From Phycisphaerae bacterium (GTDB lineage Bacteria > Planctomycetota > Phycisphaerae > JAJVII01), in assembly GCA_022072085.1 (NCBI GenBank), contig JAJVII010000009.1:1-64000 (forward strand): a stretch of DNA of 64,000 nt. The letters are read 5' to 3'. The notes beneath the pieces were generated by a model, which saw only the letters and a program-made list of their open reading frames with translations, searched no databases and was not told where the DNA came from. This document shows, in pieces, positions 35,071 through 44,176 of this stretch; within the stretch, counting starts at the first letter, position 1, and the number at the start of each line of letters is the position of its first letter. Made by a program: the position numbers and the translations under genes.

Positions 35071-35754
35071 TCAAGGGTGGTGCTCGCTCGCCTCCGCGGG
35101 GGCTTTGGCGGGCTCTTCATGTTGGTGCGCCGACGGGGCCGTGGCGTTTCCCTCCTCGCCATGGTTGTGGGCACTGCCCTTGGCGTCAGCGAAGATGCGT
35201 TCGACGTAGTGGACGAACTCCACGTAGGCGGCCACGAACTTGCGGCCCGCCTCCACGCTCTCGTCCGCATGCTTCTTGGCCTCGGCGACCTTGGCAAATC
35301 GCTCCTTGATCCCCGCGACCACTGCGTCACTGGCCGCCTTGGCCAGATCGTCCACCTTGCCCGTCTCCAACGCCTTGTCCGACTCGGCTACGCCAGGCTC
35401 CATCTCGGTTCCGGCGGGCTTCAAGCCGGTATACGGCGCCCCTTCGCCCGCACGGTGAATCCGGACCAACGTCTCAAAGAAATACATGTCGGCCAGTTCC
35501 TTCGCCTCCGGCCCCTTGGCGCGAACCACCAGCGTCTTCTTGAATGCCTCCTTGATATCCGCCTCGTTCTCCGCCTTGACCCACTTGAGCACCGGTGTCA
35601 CGTCGCCCTTCTCAAGGGCTGCCTTCGCAGTCGCCACGACCGGCCCATCCATCGTATCGCAGTGGGCATAGGCCTGACTGGCTGCGAATAAGCCAAGGGC
35701 AAGGACGAGCGCGCTGGCGGCAAGGGGCCTGAATGGATTGACGGACGCGTTCAT
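35071..35754 (-). CDS. Periplasmic DUF6448-family protein
   Basis: The 227-residue protein has a signal peptide (SALVLALGLFAASQAYA, cleavage before HCDTMDGP). The mature N-terminus HCDTMDGPVV is the family hallmark and may bind metal. The C-terminal tail is His-rich (HNHGEEGN, HQHEE, EHHP). It lies between the TetR gene and the adaptor gene on the same strand. A periplasmic metal or stress-related role is plausible but untested. Confidence 0.85.
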   Translation of the reverse strand: MNASVNPFRPLAASALVLALGLFAASQAYAHCDTMDGPVVATAKAALEKGDVTPVLKWVKAENEADIKEAFKKTLVVRAKGPEAKELADMYFFETLVRIHRAGEGAPYTGLKPAGTEMEPGVAESDKALETGKVDDLAKAASDAVVAGIKERFAKVAEAKKHADESVEAGRKFVAAYVEFVHYVERIFADAKGSAHNHGEEGNATAPSAHQHEEPAKAPAEASEHHP

Positions 35755-35802
35755 CGGGGCTCTCCTGTCGTTGGGCAGCCGAAGCTGCGGCGCAAGGTTC
35801 CT

Positions 35803-36402
35803 CTAGTTACGTCGAATAGCCTTCAGAAAGAGCTGCCACGTCTCTCGGGCCTGACGGGTCACATCGAACTCACCATCGCTCATGTGCCACAGGATTGCAG
35901 CGGGCTGGACCAGGCCCAGGAACATCAATGCCCCGCTTCCAGGCTCGAAGTCCCTGTCGAGCTGACCCGCTTGCTGGCCCTGGCGGATGATCGCAGCCAC
36001 CTTCCCCAGGTAAGCCTCGATGCCCCGATACATGCGGGCCCGTCGCTGTGGTTGTCCGCTGTAAAAGTCCTCCGAGAAGACAATCCGTGGGATGCCCTCG
36101 TTGTCTCGGATCAACTTGATATGGCGCATCAGCAACCGATAGAGTCGGTCGATGGCATCATCCGTCTCCTCGCAGACCGCAGCCACGTTGGCCCGGAGCC
36201 TGGAGCCCACCAGGGCCAGAGCGGCGTCCAGCACCTCGTCCTTGTTTTTGAAGTGCCGGTAGACGGCGGTTGCACCGAATCCGACCCGGCGAGCGATGGC
36301 GGCCATGCTCAGGCCTCGCAAGCCGTGGCTGGCTGCCAGACTCAGCACCGCCTGGGCGATCTGCTCCTTGCGAACTTGCGTCTGTTGTTTCTCCGTGGGC
36401 AT
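35803..36402 (-). CDS. TetR-family transcriptional regulator
   Basis: The 199-residue protein has a TetR DNA-binding domain (SMAAIARRVGFGATAVYRHFKNKDEVL, helices 2-3, read as one block) and a helical ligand domain. It heads the operon with DUF6448, adaptor, permease and ATPase genes, and probably represses it. The ATG at 36402 has GGAG nine bases upstream. An alternative ATG at 36417 overlaps a TACAAT -10 box, which favours the shorter form. A partial palindrome at 36418-36435 is a likely autoregulatory operator. Confidence 0.88.
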   Translation of the reverse strand: MPTEKQQTQVRKEQIAQAVLSLAASHGLRGLSMAAIARRVGFGATAVYRHFKNKDEVLDAALALVGSRLRANVAAVCEETDDAIDRLYRLLMRHIKLIRDNEGIPRIVFSEDFYSGQPQRRARMYRGIEAYLGKVAAIIRQGQQAGQLDRDFEPGSGALMFLGLVQPAAILWHMSDGEFDVTRQARETWQLFLKAIRRN

Positions 36403-36417
36403 CGCAAGCCGCTCCAT

Positions 36418-36435
36418 TGTAAATGCTCGTTCACA
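36418..36435 (-). promoter_or_regulatory. Operator and promoter candidate for the TetR operon
   Basis: TGTAAAT-GCTC-GTTCACA is an imperfect inverted repeat (12 of 18 positions symmetric). On the minus strand it overlaps TACAAT, which has TTGCCT 18 bases upstream. The arrangement is typical of TetR autorepression. Confidence 0.45.
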
Positions 36436-36736
36436 TCGTAGGCAAACTGGCGACGGATGTCAACCCAACCTGGATAATCTCGTTTTATCCGAGCGGACTG
36501 GTCTTTTGCAGTGTTTGGCGAGAGTATTTGGCGCTCCGGAGGGCGTCGCCAACTTGAGCGTGGTCTGGCTTCGATGTAGTGGTAAGTTAAGCGCTGTTCA
36601 CATAATGCCGGCGGACATTGTCAGGCGGCAAGTGGGTACCTCGCACTGCCTAGCCCCGGCTGGGAAGTCGCCGGTAACCAGCGCAGCCGAGGCGGAACCG
36701 CGAGGGCTTACGCGACAGTACGTTTGGCGTTGAGTT
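36436..36736. other. Intergenic stretch between TetR and NO reductase genes
   Basis: No gene is supported here. It should contain the 3' end of the NO reductase transcript and the upstream part of the TetR promoter. I see no clear hairpin terminator. Confidence 0.4.
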
Positions 36737-39052
36737 TCAGCTGGGTTGCCCAACAGGCGGTCGTCGGGACCGTCGTAGCCAGACTCGCATCGTGGCGATG
36801 AATAGCGGGAGTGCGCCAAAGACGATGAAGATGGCGTCGGCCGGCAACCGGGCCCATTCCAGCCAACGCGTCAGCGGCTGCGTGGCAAACTCCCGGCTCC
36901 TGGCGTGCCAGTAGCCGTTGTTGGTCACATCCAGGAACTGGAGAACGCCGATGGGGAAGAGGTTGAGCAGGACCATGAGGCCCAGGCCGATATTGAGGCC
37001 CCAGAATGAAACACGAATGTACTTCTCGGTCTTTCGCCAGTCGTCGTCGGTGGATACCTGGCGCAGGGCAAAGACCAGCATGGCGATGGCCAGCATGCCG
37101 AATACGCCCATCAGGGCCGCATGGCCGTGGTTGACGGTCAGATTCGTGCCCGCCTCGTAGTAGCTGACGATCGGCAAGTTGATCAGGAACCCGAATATGC
37201 CAGCCCCGATGAAGTTCCACACGCCGACGGCGATCAGGAAATAGAACGTCCACTTGTGCGGCAGATTGACCGGCCGGCCGCAAACGTCGCAGTTGGACGA
37301 AGTCAGCCGAACGAAATCCGCGGCATCCAGGGTGAGCAGGACCAGTGGGACGGGCTCCATGGCGGAGAAGACCGCCGACAGGGCCATGGAGATGGAACTC
37401 TGACCGGTCCAGTACCAATGGTGCCCGGTCCCGATGATTCCGCTGCCGAGGAACAGGATGGCGTCGATGTAAATCACCCGTGTGGCTGTCTGCCGCGTCA
37501 CCAGGCCAAGCTTGAAGAAGGTGACCGCCACCATGACGGTGGCGAACAACTCGAAGAAGCCCTCGACCCACAGGTGGATGATCCAGAACCGCCAGGTGTC
37601 CACGATGGTGAAATTCGTGGAGCTGCCGAAGAACAGCGCCGGCAGGTAGAACAACGGGATGGTCGCTGCCGTCAGCAGGAACAACTTGGGCAACTTCCCA
37701 AGTTTTGCATCCCGCCGAGCCGGGCCCACTCCGCGGACAAGCAGAATGGTCCAGCCGACCAGGCCAATGACCAGGAGAATCTGCCACGCCCGTCCGATCT
37801 CCAGGTATTCCCAACCCTGGTTGCCAAACCAGAACCACAACCGGTCGAGCCACTGGCGAGTGCCGAGCACCTCCCCCAGCAAACTTCCGGCAATAACGAG
37901 GACCAGTGCGCCGAAGAGGATATTGATCGCGGTCTTCTGGCCGCGCGGTTCGGCCTGGCCGAAGGCGGAGGCCATGAACAGCCCGCCGGCCACAAAGGCG
38001 GTGGCGATCCACAGGATGGCCAGCTGCAGATGCCAGGTGCGCAGAATGGTGACGGGGAAGAGCTGGGCCAGATCGAACCCGTAGAAGTTGCCCGGCTCGG
38101 CCTTGAAGTGGGCCATCGCACCACCCACAAGGACCTGAACCAGCAGAAGGGCTGGAACAACAGCAAAGAACTTGAGCGTCGCACGCTGGCTGGCAGTGGT
38201 CGCACCGGGCAGGAGTTGCGGGTGGACATGGCGCTGATGGCCCTTCCAGCCGAGATAGCTGAATCGTCCAAAGGCGAACAGCACCGCCGCTATCCCGGCC
38301 AGCAAGGCGATCAGACTCAGGGCGCTCCACAGCAGGATGCCTCCGGTTGGGCCATTTCCCACTGCCGGATCGTACGGGAAATTGATGGTGTAGGAATGCG
38401 ATTGGCCGGGGGCATGGGCTGCCGACGCCCACGCCGTCCACGCGAAGAATGCCGTCAGTTGACGGATTTCCTCGGGATCGCTGACGGTCTTCGCCGGCAG
38501 GCCCGGCACCGAGTCCGCGCGGCCAAAGAATGACTTCCACTGTTCGACTTGGCGGTCGAATGACTCCGCCTCGGCCCGGGTGAACCGTAGCGTGCCAGTG
38601 GTTGGATCGAATCGGTTATCGGCCAGCACACGGGCAACTTCCGCTTGCAGATCGGCCCGTTCAGCTGTCGTCAATTCCTCTGGCAAACGTTGGTTACGCT
38701 CCCGGGCCAACGTATCTCGGCAGTCCAGGGCAAGCTGATGCAGGTAGCTTGCCGTATAGTCGGGGCCCAGCAACCCGCCGTGGCCCCATACGGTGCCCGT
38801 CTCCATCAATCCGTGTTTGAGGAATACCTCCTGGCCGGCGCGGACGTCTCCGCCGGTGAAGACCGTCTGACCCGACGGATTGACTACCTTCGCCGGAATC
38901 GGCGGGGCGATTCGATAGCTGTCGGAGGCAATCCAAAAGAGCACGGCAAAACCGACCAGCAGTATCAGCAGGATGCCGTACCGCCACCAGGGCGAGAGAT
39001 CGCTTTCAAGCTCCGGCTGCGCCTCGGCCGTGTTGTCTCCTGCGGTCGTCAT
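36737..39052 (-). CDS. norZ: Quinol-dependent nitric oxide reductase (qNOR)
   Basis: The 771-residue protein is the fused single-subunit type: an N-terminal helix and a periplasmic cytochrome-c-like domain without haem-binding CxxCH (about 55-230), then a 12-helix NorB domain with His ligands in TWHLQLAILWIA and IIGTGHHWYWTG. It reduces NO to N2O with electrons from quinol and does not pump protons. It ends in a basic tail. The gene is alone in its transcription unit but sits next to the rubredoxin, RIC and flavodiiron genes, giving a membrane and a cytosolic NO defence side by side. Confidence 0.94.
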   Translation of the reverse strand: MTTAGDNTAEAQPELESDLSPWWRYGILLILLVGFAVLFWIASDSYRIAPPIPAKVVNPSGQTVFTGGDVRAGQEVFLKHGLMETGTVWGHGGLLGPDYTASYLHQLALDCRDTLARERNQRLPEELTTAERADLQAEVARVLADNRFDPTTGTLRFTRAEAESFDRQVEQWKSFFGRADSVPGLPAKTVSDPEEIRQLTAFFAWTAWASAAHAPGQSHSYTINFPYDPAVGNGPTGGILLWSALSLIALLAGIAAVLFAFGRFSYLGWKGHQRHVHPQLLPGATTASQRATLKFFAVVPALLLVQVLVGGAMAHFKAEPGNFYGFDLAQLFPVTILRTWHLQLAILWIATAFVAGGLFMASAFGQAEPRGQKTAINILFGALVLVIAGSLLGEVLGTRQWLDRLWFWFGNQGWEYLEIGRAWQILLVIGLVGWTILLVRGVGPARRDAKLGKLPKLFLLTAATIPLFYLPALFFGSSTNFTIVDTWRFWIIHLWVEGFFELFATVMVAVTFFKLGLVTRQTATRVIYIDAILFLGSGIIGTGHHWYWTGQSSISMALSAVFSAMEPVPLVLLTLDAADFVRLTSSNCDVCGRPVNLPHKWTFYFLIAVGVWNFIGAGIFGFLINLPIVSYYEAGTNLTVNHGHAALMGVFGMLAIAMLVFALRQVSTDDDWRKTEKYIRVSFWGLNIGLGLMVLLNLFPIGVLQFLDVTNNGYWHARSREFATQPLTRWLEWARLPADAIFIVFGALPLFIATMRVWLRRSRRPPVGQPS

Positions 39053-39286
39053 TTACGCGCTCCGTCGAACGGGTCCACGATCAAGCGGGCAAGACGCCTG
39101 TGACCAACGCAATTCTACACATCCGTAATCAAGACCAAAACTCCGTTCTCAAACCAAGAGCCAAATCGCCGACTTCTCCAGGAGTTATCGTATCTGCCAG
39201 CCGTTCCGGGAAGTTGATGGACACCGCGACGGAGATCCATTCGGTGCGTGGCTGCGGCGATGAATTCCACAGGAGGGCGGAGATCA

Positions 39287-40391
39287 TCAACGATAGATGA
39301 ACAGCGCGTAGTCGTCTGCGGTTTCGTGCTGGCCCGTGGCGCCCGGCACGACGCCCCAGCCGAGGAACTTGCCGGTGTAGACGGTGTACCAGTCTTCGTT
39401 GCCGGTGTCGGGCGGCACGGGGGGATCGGCCGCGCCGCTGCCGTAGCGGGTCACGCCGGAGACGCGGAGCGTGTCGTTGACGTAGCCCTGGAACGAGTTG
39501 CCGCGGACCTCCAGGCGGAGGTTGAACCAGCCGGTCGGCCAGGGGACGTTCGCCTGCTGGATCGTCTTGATCGGGCCGTCGTTGCACAACTCCAGGAAGC
39601 AGGTCGCGGTGGACGTGGCGCTGTCCAGGTGCAGGCGAAGCTGGACGCCGCGCGGATAGTCGCCGGCCCCGATCTTGTTCACCCGGCAGTAGAGGTAGAA
39701 GTCGTCCACACCGTTCTTGCCGCCCTCGACATAGTAGTTGTTGAAGCACATCCGGTGCGTGTAGCTGCCGTCCAGGGCCAACTCGGCGGTCGTAACCGCA
39801 CTTATTGACGATGTACTCGCACCAGCCCGCCAGTCGGACGGAGTTGTCAAGCACCGTCGCCGGGTTGGCGTTCCAGTTGAACCAGCGCTTCTCCCGCGGC
39901 CCGTCCTTCTGGTTCAAGTCATCGGTGAAGATTTCGGCCAGGGCCTGGGCGTCCTGCCAGGTGAGCATCTTGCCGCCAGTGCCGTCGTCGGCGTAGGTCA
40001 GCCGCTGGCCGAAGGCGGTCGGGGCATCGACAAGCACCCACTTCTTCATGGCCTCGACCCACCGGAGCAACTGGTTCGTCGCCGTGCCCGCGGGCATACC
40101 GTCGCTGAGGAACCGGACGATGGCCCACTTCTCGCCGGTTCCGCTTTCCTTCCACAGGATCGTCGCCGGGCCAGTCGCGGCGGACTGGAGGCAGGTCCTG
40201 TAGCCGGGCTTTACGTCAGCAAACCCGTGCAGTGTGGCGTCCAACAGTTCCGCCGTCTGCGCCCATTCGAACCTGGCCCGTCCCTCGGCCATCACGATCA
40301 GTTCGGCCGGCGTCAGCGGGCCGGGGTTGAGGCCGCAGATCCCGGCACATTCGAGGACGAGTTGCCAGGCCCGCTCCTCGGAGAATTCCTG
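39287..40391 (-). pseudogene. Frameshifted prophage tail-gene copy joined to another phage fragment
   Basis: From about 40205 down to 39287 the minus strand encodes the C-terminal two thirds of the tail protein intact at 58776-60104, with high identity at both DNA and protein level. One extra G near 39788 (GGCGGTCG where the intact copy has GGCGTCG) breaks the frame inside KCGYD. The upstream part (about 40205-40391, FSEERAWQLVLECAG onward) comes from a different phage-like gene. The 5' half of the tail gene is missing. This is a deletion-joined prophage remnant. Confidence 0.8.
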
Positions 40392-40397
40392 CCGGCC

Positions 40398-40964
40398 GTC
40401 GCGTCCGCCAGAAGCCGGTTGGCGATCTGCCTGGAGCCCCGCCCGGAGGTCGCCGCGGTCGCAAGCGGCCGACCCATCGCAGTCAGCGGCGGCGTAACAC
40501 CCCTGAAAGGTCTGCCCGGTGAAACCACCTGCGGCGAGATGGACCCGGGCATAATCCTCGACATAGCCCGGCAGGAGCACTGGGGGCCCGAGCAGATCGA
40601 CCATGTGCTGACCCGCCGCAGCGGCCTGGTCGGCTTGACCGGCCGACGCCTCTCGCTCGCCCAGGTGTTGCGAAGCCAGGGCGAGCGATATCGGCTTGCC
40701 CGCGACGTGATGCGATATCGCATTCTGATGCTGGCCGGCGCGGGCTTGGCCGCCATGGGCGGCCTCGACGCGATCGTGTTCTCCGGGCGATACGCCCCGC
40801 TCGGCCGAACGCTCGGGCCTTGGATGCGCGAGCGGCTGACATTCACGGGCGGGCTCGACGGCCGGGGAATTCAGCTATACTATTGTCGCGAATCGCTGGA
40901 CCGGATGCTCGCTGAGACGGCAGTGGCGCTGACCGAACCGGCGTTGCCCGCCGCGGAAGCATGA
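40398..40964 (+). pseudogene. 3' part of an acetate/propionate-kinase-like gene
   Basis: The plus frame contains RPIAVSGGVTPLKGLPG, then GEMDPGIILDIAR and RRSGLVGLTG, matching the central motifs of acetate kinase (TPLEGLP, DPG, SGLxGxS). It continues through GGLDAIVF to a stop at 40964. The GIGEN phosphate motif expected after DAIVF is replaced by GRYAPLG, so the copy is divergent as well as truncated. The 5' half is lost at the junction with the prophage remnant near 40395. Its stop overlaps the start of the TRIC-family gene. Confidence 0.6.
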
Positions 40965-41590
40965 CGGGTGATGGACGTATGACGATGATTTACGCTATGG
41001 CTTTGGCCGCTGTGGCCGTGGGCGCTATCACGGGCGCGCTGGTAGCCGGCCGCAAACACATGGATGGCATTGGCGTGCTAGTCCTGGCAGTAGCCACTGG
41101 GATCGGCGGCGGCACGCTGCGCGACATGCTACTTGGAACGCAGACATTCTGGGTTCACGATCAGACGTATCTGCTGGTGTCGGCGGGTGCCGGTCTGGCA
41201 ACCATGTGGACCTCCCGGATCTGGCTGCGACTGTCGAAATCGTTGGTCGTCGCTGACGCCTTTGCCCTGGCCTTGTTCACGGGCATGGGAGCCGAGAAGG
41301 CGATCGATCTCCAGTTATCGTGGGCTCTGGTCGTGACGATGGGCGTAATCACGGGCGTGGCTGGGGGAGTCATCCGCGACGTGCTGGCGGCCGAGGTGCC
41401 CTGCGTCTTCGTGAAAGGCGAATTCTACACGACAGCGGCTATCCTTGCCGTCCTGGTCATGCTCCTGCTGCACCAGACCGGGATCGGGAAGACTTTCAGC
41501 ATCGTTGCCGGTGATCTGTTCTGCGTGGTAATCAGACTGGCGGCCGTGCGATGGAAATGGACGCTTCCGGTGTTTCGCCTTCGGACCTGA
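40961..41590 (+). CDS. TRIC/UPF0126-family membrane protein
   Basis: The 209-residue protein has about seven transmembrane helices and the twin glycine-rich motifs of the family: VATGIGGGTLRDML and GVITGVAGGVIRDVL. Relatives are trimeric cation channels, and some bacterial members have been linked to glycine transport. The ATG at 40961 overlaps the stop of the kinase remnant; an internal ATG at 40979 is an alternative start. With its presumed operon partner truncated, its expression may now depend on a new promoter. Confidence 0.85.
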   Translation: MTGDGRMTMIYAMALAAVAVGAITGALVAGRKHMDGIGVLVLAVATGIGGGTLRDMLLGTQTFWVHDQTYLLVSAGAGLATMWTSRIWLRLSKSLVVADAFALALFTGMGAEKAIDLQLSWALVVTMGVITGVAGGVIRDVLAAEVPCVFVKGEFYTTAAILAVLVMLLLHQTGIGKTFSIVAGDLFCVVIRLAAVRWKWTLPVFRLRT

Positions 41591-41803
41591 TGCACTCCTA
41601 CATGTCGATCCATCACACTGGACGCGGCAAAGCCCGTCACTGTTGTCATCGCGGTGCTCGCGGCGATGGATCCTGGCACGACCGCATTCCACAGCTTGCA
41701 GGTTCCCCCTGACGCGTTGTAGCAGTCGGTCAGCCCATGCTTGACGCAAGACGCGGAGACCGTTCTCCAGGAACGCTCGCACATCGGAAAGTTGGCAGGC
41801 GTT
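41591..41803. other. Intergenic stretch with a doubtful minus-strand frame
   Basis: A minus-strand frame from 41811 reads KHGLTDCYNASGGTCKLW and later TAMTTVTGFAASS, which looks protein-like, but it continues into the antisense of the TRIC gene and has no ribosome site. I do not call it a gene. Confidence 0.3.
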
Positions 41804-42340
41804 CTAGACATCAACTGAGATGATGCCAGGCTCGAAGTTGAGGCAAATGGGCCGCTTGGGCAGACAGCCGAGCCTCCAGAGCACCCTCTCCTTGAAGCTC
41901 TGCCCCCGATCCCAAGCTCGGATAGCGCCCAATAGCTGCCCAACGTACGGACTTCTCTCGGCGTCGATGCGCGTCAGCACTCGGAGGCAGCCTTTCACGT
42001 TCCTTGCCATGAGTCGGGCAGTTGCCAAGTTGATCTGTAGATCGACAGAGGCTTCTGCCGCGATGGAAAGGCTGCCCGGCAGCAGGGCCAGTTCGTTGAA
42101 AACGCCGAGGGCTGCGTAAACGTTTCCCGAGCGAAGCAGGCAGACGCCAAATGCATTTCGGAGCCATGCGGGCGGCTTACGCACCCGGCTGAACAACGCG
42201 ATTACTTCCGCATGTCGGCCATGAGCGACCAGTCGGCAAACGTCATCCAGCGAGGTCTCCGGGCCGGCGACCTGGGACGATCCTTGCCCGTCGGTTTGCA
42301 GGGGAGTCGGTCCGCTCGGATGAGGATCGCCACCGTGCAT
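41804..42340 (-). CDS. TPR-like protein
   Basis: The 178-residue protein has helical repeats of TPR type (VCRLVAHGRHAEVIALFSRV, then LRNAFGVCLLRSGNVYAALGVF and INLATARLMARNVKGCLRVL, each part of a separate repeat) and a hydrophobic C-terminal tail. It starts 32 bases after the small zinc-ribbon gene, so the two form a pair. TPR folds mediate protein contacts; the partner could be the zinc-ribbon protein. There is no counterpart next to the other zinc-ribbon copy at 147-335. Confidence 0.6.
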   Translation of the reverse strand: MHGGDPHPSGPTPLQTDGQGSSQVAGPETSLDDVCRLVAHGRHAEVIALFSRVRKPPAWLRNAFGVCLLRSGNVYAALGVFNELALLPGSLSIAAEASVDLQINLATARLMARNVKGCLRVLTRIDAERSPYVGQLLGAIRAWDRGQSFKERVLWRLGCLPKRPICLNFEPGIISVDV

Positions 42341-42372
42341 AGTGCTGCACCAAATCGCCCCGCTCGGCCGAA

Positions 42373-42564
42373 TCAGCCGTCCAAGATTGCCAACACCCAG
42401 CGTCCACCCCGATGACCGTCTTCTTTCCAGCGCAGCGTGTACAAGCACGCGTCGCAGACGAACTCGTGACATTCCATCTGTTTCGTTCCCGGTATCCTCC
42501 GGCCACAACCTGGGCAGTTGTGCCATTCCTCCTGTGCTCGCCTCGTATGTCTCCTTCGGGACAT
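42373..42564 (-). CDS. Small zinc-ribbon protein, copy 2
   Basis: The 63-residue protein has CPGC and CDAC knuckles and is about 75% identical by eye to the protein at 147-335 over the shared part. A strong GGAGGT ribosome site lies 8 bases before the ATG. A TPR-like gene follows after 32 bases. Two copies in one window, each with a near-perfect ribosome site, imply a mobile or lineage-expanded family. Function is unknown. Confidence 0.7.
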   Translation of the reverse strand: MSRRRHTRRAQEEWHNCPGCGRRIPGTKQMECHEFVCDACLYTLRWKEDGHRGGRWVLAILDG

Positions 42565-42630
42565 CTGCGCTTACCTCCGCGCGTTGAGTAGGGCGGCCGG
42601 CGGACCTCGCCCGCGGGCGGTCTTCCGTCG

Positions 42631-44088
42631 TTAGCCGCCGTCTCTGACCAGAAAATTCCTGAACTGCCAGGGGTCCGCCGTATCCCGGGCCAGATTGTTG
42701 TAGCCGTCAAAGACGTTGTCATGGTCCGTCAGCGGCGTCCAGTCGGATGGCGTGGAGATGAACGTGCCGAGATACGGCTTGGAGACAGCCAGTACATGTT
42801 CGTGCGGCAGGTCGTCGGGCAAGCAAACGCCCATGGCTGGGTTTTCAATCACCCACAGCGCGGCCGCGACCACGGAGATCGCCACCTGCATCGTGGTGGC
42901 GTTCTGGTGCGGCACGAGACGGCGGGAATCTTCAATCGAGAGACAGCTGCCGACCCACCAGGAGTTGTAGTGGTGGCCCATCAGCAGTGCCCCCAAGATG
43001 TCCTCGCCGCCGGTGATCTCGTCAGTCATGATCCGTGTGCGGCTCTGGAGTTGGTATTTGTCGCCTCGCAGTTCGTTCAGACTGGCGATCGCGCTGTCGC
43101 AAGGGCAGTAGGCGTAATGCACCGTCGGGCGATATACAGCCCTATTCGCCTCCCAGACGGTCAGCCGGTCGGAGATACTGAAGGCCTCGCCGTGTCGGAC
43201 CACCATACCGTGGATGGAGTAGTTGGGCACCCAGGAGACGACCCAGGTGTTCATGCCCATTCGGGCCAGACAGATCTGATTGCGCGGGCCTTCGACGTGT
43301 TCAAAAGCTAACGGCGGAAGTTCCCGCTCATGTGTGCCCCAGCCCATTTCAGCAGTCGTGGTGCCCTCCTCGCGGAAGCCTTCAACGCTCCACGTGTTCA
43401 CGAACTCGCCCACCTGCTTGGGCCGATCGGTGATTTGTGTGTCCCGTTCGCTGCAGTGGATCACCTTCACACCCAGTTTCATCGCCAGGCGGTTGAAGGT
43501 GCGATCCTTGATGAATTGACGGATTTCTTCCGCATCGTTGTCGACGACCTTGCTGTCGGACAGCAACCGCTCGCCGATGTCGATCAGGCCCTGCTTCGTG
43601 AAATGCGAGATCAATCCCGGGTTCGCACCGTGCTCCAAGACCGCAGTCGGGCCCTCCGGCTTCCATCTGGCGATCAACTCGCGGATCCGCATCTGCCTCC
43701 AATAAAGCGTCCGCTCCGTCGGGGGCTTGTTGGCGGCGCCCTCATACGGGTCCCACAGTTCCACCGACGTGTTGATATAAAGCACATCGTGATCGTGGCA
43801 CCACTGAAGGATGTCGGTGCATCCGATGTTCCAGGCCAGGTCGATCAACAGGTCTCCAGGCGTAAGGTGCTGGTCCAAGAGCCGGCCTAAGTTCTCGCGC
43901 GTGACCCGGTCGCGGACGTAGCGAACGCCTCTTTCGACCCATGGCCGCAGCGCCTCGGCTCGGTCCTCGAAGTCGATGACGGTGATGTCTTTCAGCGGGA
44001 TCCCGACATGCTTGACCAGGATTGGCAACGTACACCGAGCGACCGCGCCGTAGCCGATAAAGACTATCCGATTGCTGAATTCGACCAT
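42631..44088 (-). CDS. hss: Homospermidine synthase
   Basis: The 485-residue enzyme has an N-terminal Rossmann motif (IVFIGYGAVARCTLPIL) and family motifs LIDLAWNIGC, YINTSVELWDPY and VLEHGANPGLISHF. Homospermidine synthase uses NAD to join the aminobutyl group of one putrescine to a second putrescine. It is the last gene of the polyamine operon that makes putrescine from arginine. The ATG at 44088 was chosen because family similarity starts there; the longer frame upstream is not protein-like. Confidence 0.93.
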   Translation of the reverse strand: MVEFSNRIVFIGYGAVARCTLPILVKHVGIPLKDITVIDFEDRAEALRPWVERGVRYVRDRVTRENLGRLLDQHLTPGDLLIDLAWNIGCTDILQWCHDHDVLYINTSVELWDPYEGAANKPPTERTLYWRQMRIRELIARWKPEGPTAVLEHGANPGLISHFTKQGLIDIGERLLSDSKVVDNDAEEIRQFIKDRTFNRLAMKLGVKVIHCSERDTQITDRPKQVGEFVNTWSVEGFREEGTTTAEMGWGTHERELPPLAFEHVEGPRNQICLARMGMNTWVVSWVPNYSIHGMVVRHGEAFSISDRLTVWEANRAVYRPTVHYAYCPCDSAIASLNELRGDKYQLQSRTRIMTDEITGGEDILGALLMGHHYNSWWVGSCLSIEDSRRLVPHQNATTMQVAISVVAAALWVIENPAMGVCLPDDLPHEHVLAVSKPYLGTFISTPSDWTPLTDHDNVFDGYNNLARDTADPWQFRNFLVRDGG

Positions 44089-44176
44089 TTGCTGCTGTCT
44101 CCTTGCACGACCATGATGGGAAGACGGTAGGGCCACTGGGTTCCAATGCAGTGTGATTCGTTCCACCCCGAGGCCG

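Noticed and set aside
37121-38533. A 470-codon plus-strand frame and a 610-codon minus-strand frame over the NO reductase
   Set aside because: Both overlap the well-matched 771-residue NO reductase and are Pro/Arg/Gly-rich shadow frames.
39100-39135. A possible FNR/NNR-type site before the NO reductase gene (TTGAT-TACG-GATGT)
   Set aside because: Only one half-site fits the consensus, and the second half is poor, so it does not support regulation by an FNR-like protein.
41425-41943. A 172-codon minus-strand frame between the TPR-like and TRIC genes
   Set aside because: Part of it looks protein-like, but it overlaps the ends of both neighbours, has no ribosome site and ends in antisense sequence.
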